64,000 nucleotides of DNA, taken from NCBI RefSeq assembly GCF_030160715.1, contig NZ_BSOW01000001.1, positions 434,001 to 498,000 on the forward strand, read 5' to 3'. Within the stretch, counting starts at the first letter, position 1. Each line of letters starts with the position of its first letter. Positions 15,673 through 23,980 of the stretch are shown piece by piece. Source of the DNA: Bradyrhizobium iriomotense (GTDB lineage Bacteria > Pseudomonadota > Alphaproteobacteria > Rhizobiales > Xanthobacteraceae). The position numbers were made by a program, and so were the translations under genes. Under the pieces are notes generated by a model, which was not told the DNA's origin, ran no database searches, and worked only from the letters and a program-made list of their open reading frames with translations.

Positions 15673-16707
15673 CTAGCCGCCGGTGACGCTCATGTGCCGG
15701 CTGACGCTTGGGCGGTTGTGCCGGCGGTCGATGATGAAATCGTGCCCTTTGGGCTTGAGGCCGATCGCACGGTCGATCTCAGCCGCGAGCAGAGCGTCGC
15801 CGGCGGACTCCCGCAGCGGCTTGCGCAAATCGGAGGCATCCTCGTGACCGAGGCAGGTGTGCAGCGTTCCCGTGCAGGTGATGCGCACCCGGTTGCACGA
15901 TTCGCAGAAGTTGTGGGTCATCGGCGTGATGAAGCCGAGCTTGCCGCCGGTCTCGGCGACGCTGACATAGCGCGCCGGGCCGCCGGTCGTCTCGCTCAGG
16001 TCCGTCAACGTGAATTGCTGGGCGAGCCGCGCGCGCACCAGCGACAGCGGCAGATACTGGTCGATGCGGCCCGAACCGATCTCGCCCATCGGCATCACCT
16101 CGATCAGCGTCAGGCCCATGCCCTTGCCGTGCGCCCACTGCATCAGCGCGGGAAGCTCGTCCTCGTTGAGGTTCTTCAGCGCCACCGCGTTGATCTTCAC
16201 CGCGAGCCCGGCCGCGCGTGCCGCCTCGATGCCCTCCAAAACCTTGTCGATCTCGCCCCAGCGGGTGATCTCGCGAAACTTCTGCGGATCGAGCGTGTCG
16301 AGCGAGACGTTGATGCGGCGGACGCCGCAATCGGCGAGTTCCGCCGCATGCTTCGCAAGCTGCGTTCCGTTGGTGGTCAGCGTCAATTCGCGCAAGCTCC
16401 CGCTCGCGAGGTGACGCGACAGCGAACGCACCAGCGACATCACGTTGCGGCGGACCAGGGGCTCGCCGCCGGTCAGCCGCAGCTTCTTCACGCCCTTGGC
16501 GATGAAGGCCGAGCAGAGCCGGTCGAGTTCCTCCAGCGTCAAGAGGTCCGCCTTGGGCAGGAAGGTCATGTCCTCCGACATGCAGTAGAAGCAGCGCAGA
16601 TCGCAGCGATCGGTGACGGAGACCCGCAGATAGGTGATGGTCCGGCCGAACGGGTCGGTCATCGGGCTCAACAGCGGGGACAGGGCACTCACAGCGGGTC
16701 CGTTCAT
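15673..16707 (-). CDS. moaA: GTP 3',8-cyclase MoaA (molybdenum cofactor synthesis)
   Basis: A 344-residue radical SAM enzyme that converts GTP to 3',8-cyclo-GTP, the first step of molybdopterin synthesis. The SAM cluster motif is CDLRCFYC (Cys35, Cys39, Cys42). The C-terminal cluster is carried by [10 protein letters not shown] and the later TLHTC. The LTGGEPL motif is present, and the protein ends in the essential Gly-Gly (SVTGG). Length matches the family. It stands alone, convergent with the aldehyde dehydrogenase gene. No other mo-cofactor gene is nearby, although a ModE-like regulator lies about 7 kb away. Confidence 0.96.
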   Translation of the reverse strand: MNGPAVSALSPLLSPMTDPFGRTITYLRVSVTDRCDLRCFYCMSEDMTFLPKADLLTLEELDRLCSAFIAKGVKKLRLTGGEPLVRRNVMSLVRSLSRHLASGSLRELTLTTNGTQLAKHAAELADCGVRRINVSLDTLDPQKFREITRWGEIDKVLEGIEAARAAGLAVKINAVALKNLNEDELPALMQWAHGKGMGLTLIEVMPMGEIGSGRIDQYLPLSLVRARLAQQFTLTDLSETTGGPARYVSVAETGGKLGFITPMTHNFCESCNRVRITCTGTLHTCLGHEDASDLRKPLRESAGDALLAAEIDRAIGLKPKGHDFIIDRRHNRPSVSRHMSVTGG

Positions 16708-16815
16708 TCAACAAGCCTTGTCACGATCGCCGTCACCGCGCTTTGCGCAGTGACAAATACATTCGATGCAATCTAAGCATCCCAGCCATTGCCGACAATC
16801 GTGCGCTGCACCGAA

Positions 16816-17307
16816 TTAGCGCGTAGGGGCGGGGGCCGTGGGCGGCGGCGCGGCGGCAGGCGGCCCCGAATTCGGGTCGGGGAACGGAGTGCCCGCCGCG
16901 GCGGGCGCTGCTGCCTTCGGCTTCTTTGGCCGATGCGGCTTCTTCACCGGTTTCGGCGGCACGGCCGGTTGCAACTCGACTAAGACCGGATTGGGATCGG
17001 TCGTCACCGAGCCGGGTGTGGAGAAGTCGCCGGGCGTCTTGATCACATTTACCGGCACTGAGGCCGGAAGATACTTGTCCAGCGTGTAGTTGACGGTGAA
17101 CGGCACATCAGGCGCGGGAACCGAGACCGCGCATGGGGTTTTGCAGCCCGGACCGAGCGAGGTGACGGCGTCGGCGCCGGGCGGGTTCGATTCGAGCCGG
17201 ACCTGGACCGCGGGGGGCGTCGACTTGAACATGTCCCACGAGACGGAGGAGCAGCCGGCCAGGCTCGCACCCGCAAACGCAATCGCGATCACACGACGCA
17301 TGACCAT
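16816..17307 (-). CDS. Small proline-rich lipoprotein
   Basis: About 163 residues. The signal peptide ends in a lipobox ASLAGC, so the mature protein should be lipid-anchored at its N-terminal cysteine. A compact region follows with a cysteine pair (LGPGCKTPCAVSVPA) that resembles a PEGA-type beta domain. A long Pro/Ala/Lys tail (PKPVKKPHRPKKPKAA) could reach into or bind peptidoglycan. Three closely spaced start codons (17310, 17307, 17301) are possible. A perfect CtrA-type box lies 87-102 bases upstream, which suggests cell-cycle control and an envelope role; that is inference. I do not recognise a specific named family. Confidence 0.8.
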   Translation of the reverse strand: MVMRRVIAIAFAGASLAGCSSVSWDMFKSTPPAVQVRLESNPPGADAVTSLGPGCKTPCAVSVPAPDVPFTVNYTLDKYLPASVPVNVIKTPGDFSTPGSVTTDPNPVLVELQPAVPPKPVKKPHRPKKPKAAAPAAAGTPFPDPNSGPPAAAPPPTAPAPTR

Positions 17308-17393
17308 CACAACTCACTGCGACGAACCGCCACAATCCCCAGGCGGACCTTAGGAGCGTCGGTTTGCCCGCGCAACCGGCCGGGTGCGTGCAG

Positions 17394-17409
17394 TTAATAG
17401 ATGGTTAAC
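17394..17409 (-). promoter_or_regulatory. CtrA-type binding box
   Basis: TTAA-N7-TTAAC (TTAA 17394-17397, TTAAC 17405-17409) matches the full CtrA consensus of alphaproteobacteria, and with the G at 17393 the site is symmetric (GTTAA-N7-TTAAC). It lies in the 117-base gap between gph (ends 17428) and the lipoprotein gene, upstream of the latter on the minus strand. Confidence 0.65.
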
Positions 17410-17427
17410 GTCAGTTTTATAACGATA

Positions 17428-18126
17428 TCAGGCGCTTGCTTCGGCGCTCAAGCGCCCCATCAGGCTCGTCGCCGCCGCCGGCAGATCGCGCATGTGATGG
17501 ATCAGGCGGTCCGGCTTGAGTTCCTCGATCGGCACATCGGTGTAGCCGAAGCTGACGCCGATCACGGGAACCCCGGCGCGCCGGGCCACCCCAACGTCGG
17601 TTCCGGCGTCCCCGACCATGATGCTCGCGGCGAGCTGGCCGCCGGCGCGGGCCACCGTCTCCCGCAAAATCGTCGGGTCCGGCTTCTGCACCCCAAAGGT
17701 ATCGGCGCCGCAGATGGCGGCAAAGCGCTGGCTCAGGCCCAGCGCGTCGAGCAGCCGCCTGGAGAGCCATTCGAGCTTGTTGGTGCATACCGCGAGCCGG
17801 TGGCCACGCTCCGCGAGGCGGTCGAGCGCGGCTTCCAGCCCCTCGAACGGGCGCGATTCATCGGCGATATGGTCGGCGTAATAGGCGATGAAATCCGCCG
17901 TCAAGCGGTTGATGTCCGCGACGCCGACGATCCGGCCTTCGGCCTCCAGGCCCCGCTCGATCAGCTTGCGGGCGCCGGCGCCGATCATGTTGCGGGCCGA
18001 TTGCAGCGGCACGGGCGGCAGGCCCTCGCGGTCGAGCACATGGTTCAGGGCGCTGATCAGGTCGGGCGCCGTATCCACAAGCGTGCCGTCGAGATCGAAG
18101 ACGATGGTGTGAGCGGTCATGATCAT
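17428..18126 (-). CDS. gph: Phosphoglycolate phosphatase (HAD superfamily)
   Basis: A 232-residue HAD hydrolase. Motif I is FDLDGTLVDTAPDL near residue 10, with the nucleophile and acid/base aspartates. Motif II is in AVCTNKLE, motif III lysine in GVQKPDPTIL and motif IV in MVGDAGTDVGVARRAG. The helical cap lies between motifs I and II as in Gph. It removes phosphate from 2-phosphoglycolate, produced by oxygenation in Calvin-cycle organisms or by DNA repair. It is divergent from rpiA; ATG 18126 or 18120 are both possible. Other phosphosugars cannot be excluded for this family. Confidence 0.9.
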   Translation of the reverse strand: MIMTAHTIVFDLDGTLVDTAPDLISALNHVLDREGLPPVPLQSARNMIGAGARKLIERGLEAEGRIVGVADINRLTADFIAYYADHIADESRPFEGLEAALDRLAERGHRLAVCTNKLEWLSRRLLDALGLSQRFAAICGADTFGVQKPDPTILRETVARAGGQLAASIMVGDAGTDVGVARRAGVPVIGVSFGYTDVPIEELKPDRLIHHMRDLPAAATSLMGRLSAEASA

Positions 18127-18305
18127 GCGCTACCGGCAAGGGGGAGCTTCTGCAAGCGGAGCGGCCATAAGATCAGCTTATAACCTCGTTCCGCAGGTCT
18201 GTTCTCCGGGCCAAAACGGGGCTAGATAGGCCGCCGAAAACGACCTATTTCCGGCGGTCTCTCCCCGTGAGACCTCCAAGACAGATAAAAAGGGCAGGCC
18301 TGAAC

Positions 18306-19019
18306 GTGGACATGGACCAGTTGAAGCGACAGGCGGCTGCACGCGCCCTGGAGGAGGTGCGCGACGGCATGCAGCTCGGTCTCGGCACCGGATCGACCGC
18401 CAAGCATTTCGTCGAGCTGCTCGGCGAGCGCGTGCGCGCCGGCCTCAAGGTGATCGGGGTGCCGACCTCGGAAGCCACGCGTGCCGACGCGGTGCGTTGC
18501 GGCGTGCCGCTGACCACGCTGGACGAGATCGACCATCTCGACATCACCGTCGACGGTGCTGACGAAGTCGATCACGAGCTCAACCTGATCAAGGGCGGCG
18601 GCGGCGCGCTGCTCCGCGAAAAGATCGTCGCTGCTGCCTCGGATCGCATGATCGTTATCGCCGACGACAGCAAATGGGTCGCGACGCTCGGCCGTTTCCC
18701 GCTCCCGGTGGAGGTCATTCCGTTCGGGCTTGGCGCGACACGGCGGGCGATCGAGAAGGCATTTGCGCAATCCGGCGTTTCCGGGCAAATGGCGCTCCGC
18801 AAAGCCAAGGACGGCCACGTTTTCGTCACCGATGGTGGCCACTGGATCCTGGACGCCCATCTTGGACGGATCGAGGATCCGGCACGGCTCGCGGTCGCGC
18901 TGAGCGCGATCCCCGGCGTGGTGGAGCATGGACTGTTCATCGGCTTGGCCGGCTCTGCCGTTCTGGCGGGCGGCGAGGGAATCCGCGTGATTGAACGGCG
19001 AAAGCCGAAAGGAGACTAG
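18306..19019 (+). CDS. rpiA: Ribose-5-phosphate isomerase A
   Basis: About 237 residues. It interconverts ribose 5-phosphate and ribulose 5-phosphate in the pentose phosphate pathway. Family motifs are [34 protein letters not shown] (catalytic Asp region) and the catalytic glutamate/lysine segment [12 protein letters not shown] 18306 is preferred because AGG at 18296-18298 is seven bases upstream; the ATG at 18312 is the alternative. The gene is followed two bases later by the DUF2059 gene and then by glutathione reductase, so the three probably form one transcript. NADPH-linked pentose phosphate flux and Gor are functionally related. Confidence 0.95.
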   Translation: MDMDQLKRQAAARALEEVRDGMQLGLGTGSTAKHFVELLGERVRAGLKVIGVPTSEATRADAVRCGVPLTTLDEIDHLDITVDGADEVDHELNLIKGGGGALLREKIVAAASDRMIVIADDSKWVATLGRFPLPVEVIPFGLGATRRAIEKAFAQSGVSGQMALRKAKDGHVFVTDGGHWILDAHLGRIEDPARLAVALSAIPGVVEHGLFIGLAGSAVLAGGEGIRVIERRKPKGD

Positions 19020-19021
19020 GA

Positions 19022-19540
19022 ATGAAGAGCGTTTTGAAGATGCTGCCCGTGGCCGGACTCGCAATGGGGTTGGCTTTTGGCGCCGTCCCAGCGGCGGCAC
19101 AGCAGGCGGCAGCACCCAAGTATTCGCCCGCGGCCATCGCGGCCGCGAAGGAAATCCTGGCCATGAAGAACGCCAACGTGATGTATGCCAACGCCGTTCC
19201 CGGCATGGTGGAGAAGGTCAAGGGCGCGCTGATCGGGCAGAACCTCAATTACCAGAAGGACCTCAATGAGCTGGCACCGGTGGTGGCGCAGCAGCTCGCC
19301 GGCCGCGAGAAGGAGATCGGCGACGGCATGGCGCAGGCCTATGCCGCCCAGTTCACCGAGCAGGAGCTCAAGGATCTCGTGACGTTCTACAAGTCGCCGC
19401 TGGGGCAGAAGCTGATCACCAACGAGCCGCGCGCGATCGAACAGAGCATGGCCTTCACGAATTCATGGGCGCAGAGTTTCTCCGAGGTCGTGGCGGCCGC
19501 GTTCCGCGCCGAAATGAAGAAGCGCGGCAAGGACATGTGA
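19022..19540 (+). CDS. Exported DUF2059 family protein
   Basis: A 172-residue protein with a Sec signal peptide (hydrophobic segment at residues 9-22, cleavage after AVPAAAQ). The mature part is helical. The diagnostic DUF2059 stretch LKDLVTFYKSPLGQKLI is near residue 118. The ribosome binding site AAAGGAGA overlaps the end of rpiA. In many Rhizobiales I expect this gene between rpiA and gor, which is the order seen here. The function is unknown; location should be periplasmic. Confidence 0.88.
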   Translation: MKSVLKMLPVAGLAMGLAFGAVPAAAQQAAAPKYSPAAIAAAKEILAMKNANVMYANAVPGMVEKVKGALIGQNLNYQKDLNELAPVVAQQLAGREKEIGDGMAQAYAAQFTEQELKDLVTFYKSPLGQKLITNEPRAIEQSMAFTNSWAQSFSEVVAAAFRAEMKKRGKDM

Positions 19541-19573
19541 CGAGGACGAGAGGCAAAGAGGTCGGAGTGGACA

Positions 19574-20962
19574 ATGGCTGAATTCGACGTCGACCTCTTT
19601 GTCATCGGTGGTGGTTCGGGCGGCGTGCGCGCCGCTCGCATTGCGGCCGGTCATGGCGCGCGCGTGATGATCGCGGAAGAGTACCGCATGGGCGGTACCT
19701 GCGTGATCCGCGGCTGCGTGCCGAAAAAACTGTTCGTGATCGGATCGCATGTCCGCCACGAGATCGAGGATGCCGCAGGCTTCGGCTGGACGATTCCTGC
19801 TGCGAGCTTCGACTGGCCGACGCTGATCGCCAACAAGGACAAGGAGATCGCGCGGCTCGAGGCGGCCTACACCACCAATGTCGAGAAGTCGGGCGCGCGC
19901 ATCGTCAAGAGCCGCGCGGTGATCGAGGATGCCCACACCATCCGCCTGCTCGAGAACGACAGCAAGGTCACGGCAAGATACATCTTGATCGCGACCGGCG
20001 GCGCGCCCAACCATGGCGCGGCGATCCCCGGCATCGAGCATGTCATCTCCTCCAACGAGGCGTTTCATCTCAAGAAGCTGCCGAAGCGGATCGTGATCCA
20101 GGGCGGCGGCTATATCGCGCTGGAATTCGCCGGGATTTTTGCCGGCTACGGCTCGGACGTCACGGTGATCTATCGCGGCGACAATATCCTGCGCGGCTTT
20201 GACGACGACGTCCGCACCCATGTCAGCGGCGAGATGGAGAAGCAGGGCATCACCATTTTGACCGGCTGCACGGTGGCCAAGGTCGACCGTCACGGCGATG
20301 AATTCACCAGCCATCTGTCGAACGGCTCGAGCGTTGCTTCCGATCAGGTGATGTTCGCGATCGGCCGCCATCCCGCCGTCGCCAATCTCGGCCTCGAGAA
20401 GGCTGGCGTTGCCATCAACCCGAAGAACGGCGGCATCGCGGTCGACGGCTTCTCGAAGAGCTCGGTCGACAACATCTATGCCATCGGCGACGTCACCCAT
20501 CGCCACAACCTGACGCCGGTCGCGATCCGCGAGGGCCATGCCTTCGCCGACACCGTGTTTGGCAAGCGCGAGGTGCGGGTCGACCACGCCAATATCCCGA
20601 CCGCCGTGTTCTCGCAGCCCGAGGTCGGCACCGTCGGCCTGACCGAGACCGAGGCGCGCGCGCAATTCAGCCACGTCGACATCTACAAGGCGACGTTCCG
20701 CCCGATCAAGGCGACGATGTCCGGCCGCGACACCCGCGTGCTGATGAAGCTGATCGTCGACGGCACCTCCGACCGCGTGCTCGGTTGCCACATCGTCGGC
20801 GATGCCGCCGCCGAGATCATCCAGGCGGTCGCGATCGCGGTGAAGATGAATGCGACCAAGGCCGATTTCGACGCGACGATGGCGCTGCATCCGACGGCGG
20901 CGGAAGAGCTCGTCACCATGCGCACGCCGACTGCGCGCCATGTGCGGCAGGCTGCGGAGTAG
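19574..20962 (+). CDS. gor: Glutathione-disulfide reductase
   Basis: A 462-residue FAD/NADPH oxidoreductase that reduces oxidised glutathione. The FAD-binding motif is VIGGGSGGVRAARIAA near residue 10, the redox-active disulfide is Cys43/Cys48 in GTCVIRGCVPKK, and the NADPH fold starts at VIQGGGYIALEFAG. The FAD-phosphate motif is NIYAIGDVTH, and the dimer-interface catalytic histidine is His439 in HPTAAEE. All catalytic residues are present and the length matches. GGAG precedes the start. It is the last gene of the rpiA-DUF2059-gor group and converges on the LysR gene with three intervening bases. Confidence 0.95.
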   Translation: MAEFDVDLFVIGGGSGGVRAARIAAGHGARVMIAEEYRMGGTCVIRGCVPKKLFVIGSHVRHEIEDAAGFGWTIPAASFDWPTLIANKDKEIARLEAAYTTNVEKSGARIVKSRAVIEDAHTIRLLENDSKVTARYILIATGGAPNHGAAIPGIEHVISSNEAFHLKKLPKRIVIQGGGYIALEFAGIFAGYGSDVTVIYRGDNILRGFDDDVRTHVSGEMEKQGITILTGCTVAKVDRHGDEFTSHLSNGSSVASDQVMFAIGRHPAVANLGLEKAGVAINPKNGGIAVDGFSKSSVDNIYAIGDVTHRHNLTPVAIREGHAFADTVFGKREVRVDHANIPTAVFSQPEVGTVGLTETEARAQFSHVDIYKATFRPIKATMSGRDTRVLMKLIVDGTSDRVLGCHIVGDAAAEIIQAVAIAVKMNATKADFDATMALHPTAAEELVTMRTPTARHVRQAAE

Positions 20963-20965
20963 GGG

Positions 20966-21907
20966 TTAGGCGCGGACCTTTCCGTGGTCGGCGTTCTCCT
21001 GCCGTTCGCGGTCGCCGAGCTCGCGCACCAGCTCCTGGAGAAACGATTCCGTATGGGCGGGCAGGACCCGTTCGGCGCGGACGTAGACGCCGAGGTCCGA
21101 CCACACCGGACTGCCGGCATTGTCCAGCGGCAGGAATTTGAGCTGTCCGCTCTTGGCGAGGCGGCCGATGCCGATCTGGGTCTGGATCGCAACGCCGACG
21201 CCGCGTGCCGCCAGCTCGCGCATCAGGTCGATCGAATTGGCCTGCACGGCGGGCTCGGGCGTCTCGGCCAGCTGCGCGATGAGCGGTTGCAGCAGGTGGT
21301 AGATCGACAGTTCCGGAAGCGCGTGAATGATCGGAAAGGCGAGGCACTGCGCCAGCGTCACGGTCCGGCGCCGCGCCAGCGCATGATCGGTCGCGACGAT
21401 CGCCCCTAACCGAAAGCGCTTCAGCGCGACCTGGCGCAGATCCTGGGGATGGCGCAGCGCCATGGCGATGCCGATATCGGCTTCGCCGCGGCTCAGCGCG
21501 TCCAGCACGTCGGCTGATCCCATCACCTGCGTCGTGAAGGTGACGCGGCGCGCACGGCCGCGATGCGACGCGATCAGGCCCGGCAAGAGCGATTCCGCGA
21601 GCGACTCGATGCAGGCGATGCTCACCGAGCCGCGCCAGGTCCCGGACAGCGACTGGACGTCGGAGCGGAAGCGGTCGTGGTCCTGGAGCACGGTCATGAC
21701 GTGCCGGGCCAGCATCTCGCCGACCGTGGTCAGCGTCAGGCCCCGCGCCGTCCGCTCGAACAGCGGCGCTCCGATCTCCTCTTCCAGTTTGAGGATCTGC
21801 CGGCTGACCGCCGACGAGGCGACGTTCAGGGTCCGCGCGGCGGCCCGGATCGAGCCGGTCCGGCGAACGGCATGGAAGTAATAAAGGGCGGGGGCATGAA
21901 ATCGCAT
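20966..21907 (-). CDS. LysR-family transcriptional regulator
   Basis: A 313-residue LysR protein. The helix-turn-helix is at residues 17-36 (GSIRAAARTLNVASSAVSRQ). The effector domain contains GEADIGIAMALRHPQDLRQV and a C-terminal lobe ending in an Asp/Arg-rich tail. It is tail-to-tail with gor and divergent from the 22035 gene. A T-N11-A palindrome 18 bases upstream of its start is a likely self-operator. The regulon is not evident; the nearest candidate target is the divergent small DNA-binding protein. Confidence 0.9.
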   Translation of the reverse strand: MRFHAPALYYFHAVRRTGSIRAAARTLNVASSAVSRQILKLEEEIGAPLFERTARGLTLTTVGEMLARHVMTVLQDHDRFRSDVQSLSGTWRGSVSIACIESLAESLLPGLIASHRGRARRVTFTTQVMGSADVLDALSRGEADIGIAMALRHPQDLRQVALKRFRLGAIVATDHALARRRTVTLAQCLAFPIIHALPELSIYHLLQPLIAQLAETPEPAVQANSIDLMRELAARGVGVAIQTQIGIGRLAKSGQLKFLPLDNAGSPVWSDLGVYVRAERVLPAHTESFLQELVRELGDRERQENADHGKVRA

Positions 21908-21924
21908 CGCCCGACTATAGCTGT

Positions 21925-21937
21925 TGCCGATTCGGCA
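21925..21937. promoter_or_regulatory. LysR-type operator, T-N11-A palindrome
   Basis: TGCCGA-T-TCGGCA is a perfect inverted repeat with the T-N11-A form of LysR boxes. It lies between the LysR gene (start 21907) and the divergent gene at 22035. Confidence 0.55.
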
Positions 21938-22034
21938 GCAAGCCGTACGAAATTCTCTGCTTTTCGAGAGCAGCCCTTGGGCCTAGTTATCGCCCCGGCC
22001 GCCGGGGGCGGGGGCCGAACAGGGGGATTGGGCG

Positions 22035-22589
22035 TTGGACGGGAAGAGCACGTGCGCGCTGGAGGCGGCGGAGCCGCACGGTTTGATCGATCGGCGCCGC
22101 GCGGCCGCCTATGTCGGCGTCACCGCCGGCCGCTTCGAGCAGCTGGTGCGCGACAATGTCGTGCCGCCGCCGGTCATGGTGGACCGGAGCCGGCGTTGGC
22201 CGATCGCGGCGCTCGATCTCGTCAGGCAATCGGTCGGCACGGGCGCGACGGAGGCGGCGGTTGCGGTCCCGGAGATCCCGCCTTGCGACGCGTCGAGCGA
22301 GCCGTTGCGGGTGCTGCCGGATGAGGCCTGGCTCCAGCAGAACGCAAAGCTGGTGCAGCGCGTCCGCAGGTCGCTGTTGTCGGGCAACGAGATCCGCGCG
22401 CTGCGCGAGTTCAGGGGGCAGCGGCAGAGCGAGATCAGCATGCACGGCTATTATGGAAGCTTCGAAGCGCTGATGGTGCGCGGCTATGTCGTCGAGCTCG
22501 GGCGCAAGCCGCCGTCGAGCCGTCCGCTGGTGACCTACCGCCTGACCGAGCTTGGCGAACAGGTGCTCGCCGCGCTCAGGGACGAGTAG
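22035..22589 (+). CDS. Small putative DNA-binding protein (MerR/excisionase-like N-terminus)
   Basis: 184 residues from a TTG start with AGGGGGA seven bases upstream. The N-terminal segment RRRAAAYVGVTAGRFEQLV and the following VPPPVMVDRSRRWPIAALDL look like the MerR/AlpA winged helix used by excisionases and small regulators. A linker of about 40 residues follows. The C-terminal part (YYGSFEALMVRGYVVELG, then VTYRLTELGEQVLAAL) reads as a second winged helix. So the protein may bind DNA at both ends. It is divergent from a LysR gene and lies just before a region with three palindromic sites that it could bind. I do not recognise a named family. Confidence 0.72.
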   Translation: MDGKSTCALEAAEPHGLIDRRRAAAYVGVTAGRFEQLVRDNVVPPPVMVDRSRRWPIAALDLVRQSVGTGATEAAVAVPEIPPCDASSEPLRVLPDEAWLQQNAKLVQRVRRSLLSGNEIRALREFRGQRQSEISMHGYYGSFEALMVRGYVVELGRKPPSSRPLVTYRLTELGEQVLAALRDE

Positions 22590-22599
22590 GGCGGGCGCC

Positions 22600-22613
22600 T
22601 TCGATGCATCGAA
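22600..22613. promoter_or_regulatory. 14-bp perfect palindrome
   Basis: TTCGATGCATCGAA is fully self-complementary and lies eleven bases after the stop of the 22035 gene and just before two longer inverted repeats. It is a candidate operator or structural element. Confidence 0.4.
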
Positions 22614-22617
22614 AGCG

Positions 22618-22643
22618 TCGATATATCCGATAGAATATAGCGA
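22618..22643. promoter_or_regulatory. Mo-box-like inverted repeat, distal copy
   Basis: Arms TCGATATAT (22618-22626) and ATATAGCGA (22635-22643) are separated by 8 bases, with one mismatch between arms. The form is like the ModE operator of enterobacteria (TATAT-type half-sites flanked by CG). It lies 95-120 bases upstream of the gene at 22738. The same 9-8-9 design is repeated at 22691. Confidence 0.5.
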
Positions 22644-22690
22644 TTGTTTCGAGCAATTCCAAAAGCTCGGGCTGGACGCAAGCGCCAACT

Positions 22691-22716
22691 TCGCCATATC
22701 GTGAGGGATATAGCGA
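22691..22716. promoter_or_regulatory. Mo-box-like inverted repeat, proximal copy
   Basis: Arms TCGCCATAT (22691-22699) and ATATAGCGA (22708-22716) have an 8-base spacer and one mismatch. The right arm is identical to that of the distal copy. The two sites start 73 bases apart, about seven helical turns, so bound dimers would lie on the same face. The site ends 21 bases before the start at 22738, a position suited to repression. Confidence 0.55.
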
Positions 22717-22737
22717 GGGCGTTTGTCGGAGCGTGCA

Positions 22738-23115
22738 ATGGAAATCAGCGTCAAATCGCTCACGACCTGCGAGGTGGCGCCCGACGGCGGCGCGATTGCG
22801 CTGCGGTTCGAGGATGCCGCAGGCAGACCGGCCGAGGTCCGCGTCTCGCTCAACCAGGTCGGCGCGCTGATCATGACGCTGCCGGGCCTGCTCGAAGCCG
22901 CACTGAAGGCCCGTTATGGCGACCAGAGCCTGCGCTACGCCTATCCGCTGGCGGCCTGGGTGGTCGAGCAATCAACCGACGCGACCCAGCGTATCATCAC
23001 GCTCGAGACCGAGGACGGCTTCAAGGTCCGCTTCTCGATCCCGAAGGCCGAGCAGAGCCTGCTCGGCGAGGCGCTGATCCAGCCGGCACCGGAGATGACG
23101 GTGAAGCCGAACTAG
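22738..23115 (+). CDS. Unknown 125-residue cytoplasmic protein
   Basis: ATG 22738 (MEISVKSLTTCEVAPDGG) is chosen over an upstream TTG because GGAGCG precedes it at the right distance and the TTG lies close to the operator. There is no signal peptide or membrane helix. The N-terminal half alternates strands (IALRFEDAAGRPAEVRVSL), a helix follows (GALIMTLPGLLEAALKARY), and strands resume (ITLETEDGFKVRFSI). I do not recognise a family. Its promoter carries two matched inverted repeats resembling ModE sites, so it may be controlled by molybdate or by the small DNA-binding protein encoded upstream. It is convergent with the GNAT gene, with a single-base gap. Confidence 0.7.
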   Translation: MEISVKSLTTCEVAPDGGAIALRFEDAAGRPAEVRVSLNQVGALIMTLPGLLEAALKARYGDQSLRYAYPLAAWVVEQSTDATQRIITLETEDGFKVRFSIPKAEQSLLGEALIQPAPEMTVKPN

Positions 23116-23116
23116 G

Positions 23117-23590
23117 TCAGTCCACGGCGTCCGCTCTCGGCGGAAGCCGCCGGATCTGGAAGCCGGTCTTATTCTGCTCAAAGCCGGCTGAGGCATAGAA
23201 CGCCAGGGTCGAGGGCTGCTTCGAACCCGTCATCAGCATGACCTTGTAGCAATCGGCCTGCCAGGCGGCAGCGACGGCCGCGTGCAGCAGTTGCTTGCCA
23301 TAGCCGCGTCCCCTGAATGCTGCATGGGTGACGACATTCTCGATCAATCCGTAAGGTTGGCCACCGCGCGTCAGGTTGGGAATGACGATCAGCGTGCAGG
23401 ATGCGACGGTGGCGTCGTCGATGATCCCGATGAATATCGCACTTCCATGATAGCGCTGCAGGTCATCCAGACGGCGCTCAGCGACATCCAGCGAGGGAAT
23501 GCGATCGGTGGAATCGAGGTGCGGATAAAGCGCGAGGAGTTGTGGGAGATCGGCGGGAAGGGCCGGGCGGACGATGAGGGGGCTATCCAT
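23117..23590 (-). CDS. GNAT-family N-acetyltransferase
   Basis: A 157-residue GNAT enzyme. The acetyl-CoA binding motif A is VVTHAAFRGRGYGKQLLHAA (R-G-x-G-Y-G-K), preceded by the strand with IVIPNLTRGG. The C-terminal LAFYASAGFEQNKTGF is the usual motif-B end with the catalytic tyrosine region. The acetyl acceptor (small molecule, peptide or antibiotic) cannot be told. It lies 15 bases downstream of the ModE-like gene on the same strand and may be co-transcribed with it. Confidence 0.87.
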   Translation of the reverse strand: MDSPLIVRPALPADLPQLLALYPHLDSTDRIPSLDVAERRLDDLQRYHGSAIFIGIIDDATVASCTLIVIPNLTRGGQPYGLIENVVTHAAFRGRGYGKQLLHAAVAAAWQADCYKVMLMTGSKQPSTLAFYASAGFEQNKTGFQIRRLPPRADAVD

Positions 23591-23605
23591 GCGCGTTCGG
23601 ACTGC

Positions 23606-23980
23606 TCACGCCTTCCGCGAGCGCTTGATGTCCGTCCTCAGCGCCATCAGTTCCTTGCGCACGGCGCGCGCGGCGTCCCGCTCGATCTTGCGATAGCGTG
23701 CGACCAGCCCCTCTCCAAAGGGCGTCAGCATCGCGCCGCCGCCATTCTTGCCGCCGGTCTGGGGCTCGACCGCGGCGTGCCCGCAGATGCGGTTGATCTC
23801 ATCGACGAGATCCCAGGCGCGCTTGTAGGACATGTCCATGGCGCGCCCCGCCGCCGAGATCGAACCGTGCTCCCTGATGTTCTCCAGCAGCAGGATCTTG
23901 CCGGGTCCGATCCGGTCCTCGGCATCCAGATCGATCCGGACGCTCAATTGGGGAAGCGATTTGGCGCCCGCGCGCGACAT
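23606..23980 (-). CDS. ModE-like winged-helix regulator (single domain)
   Basis: 124 residues from ATG 23980 (MSRAGAKSLPQLSV), which has GAGAG upstream; an earlier start at 24019 is possible. The whole protein is the ModE/LysR-type winged helix: ILLLENIREHGSISAAGRAM, then DMSYKRAWDLVDEIN and the wing GGKNGGGAMLTPFGEGLV. The C-terminal helix is the dimerisation part. The molybdate-binding TOBE/Mop domain is absent, so it either senses molybdate through another protein or answers another signal. Proteins of this size are common in Rhizobiales. Two ModE-like inverted repeats lie about 1 kb away, upstream of an unknown gene. Confidence 0.85.
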   Translation of the reverse strand: MSRAGAKSLPQLSVRIDLDAEDRIGPGKILLLENIREHGSISAAGRAMDMSYKRAWDLVDEINRICGHAAVEPQTGGKNGGGAMLTPFGEGLVARYRKIERDAARAVRKELMALRTDIKRSRKA

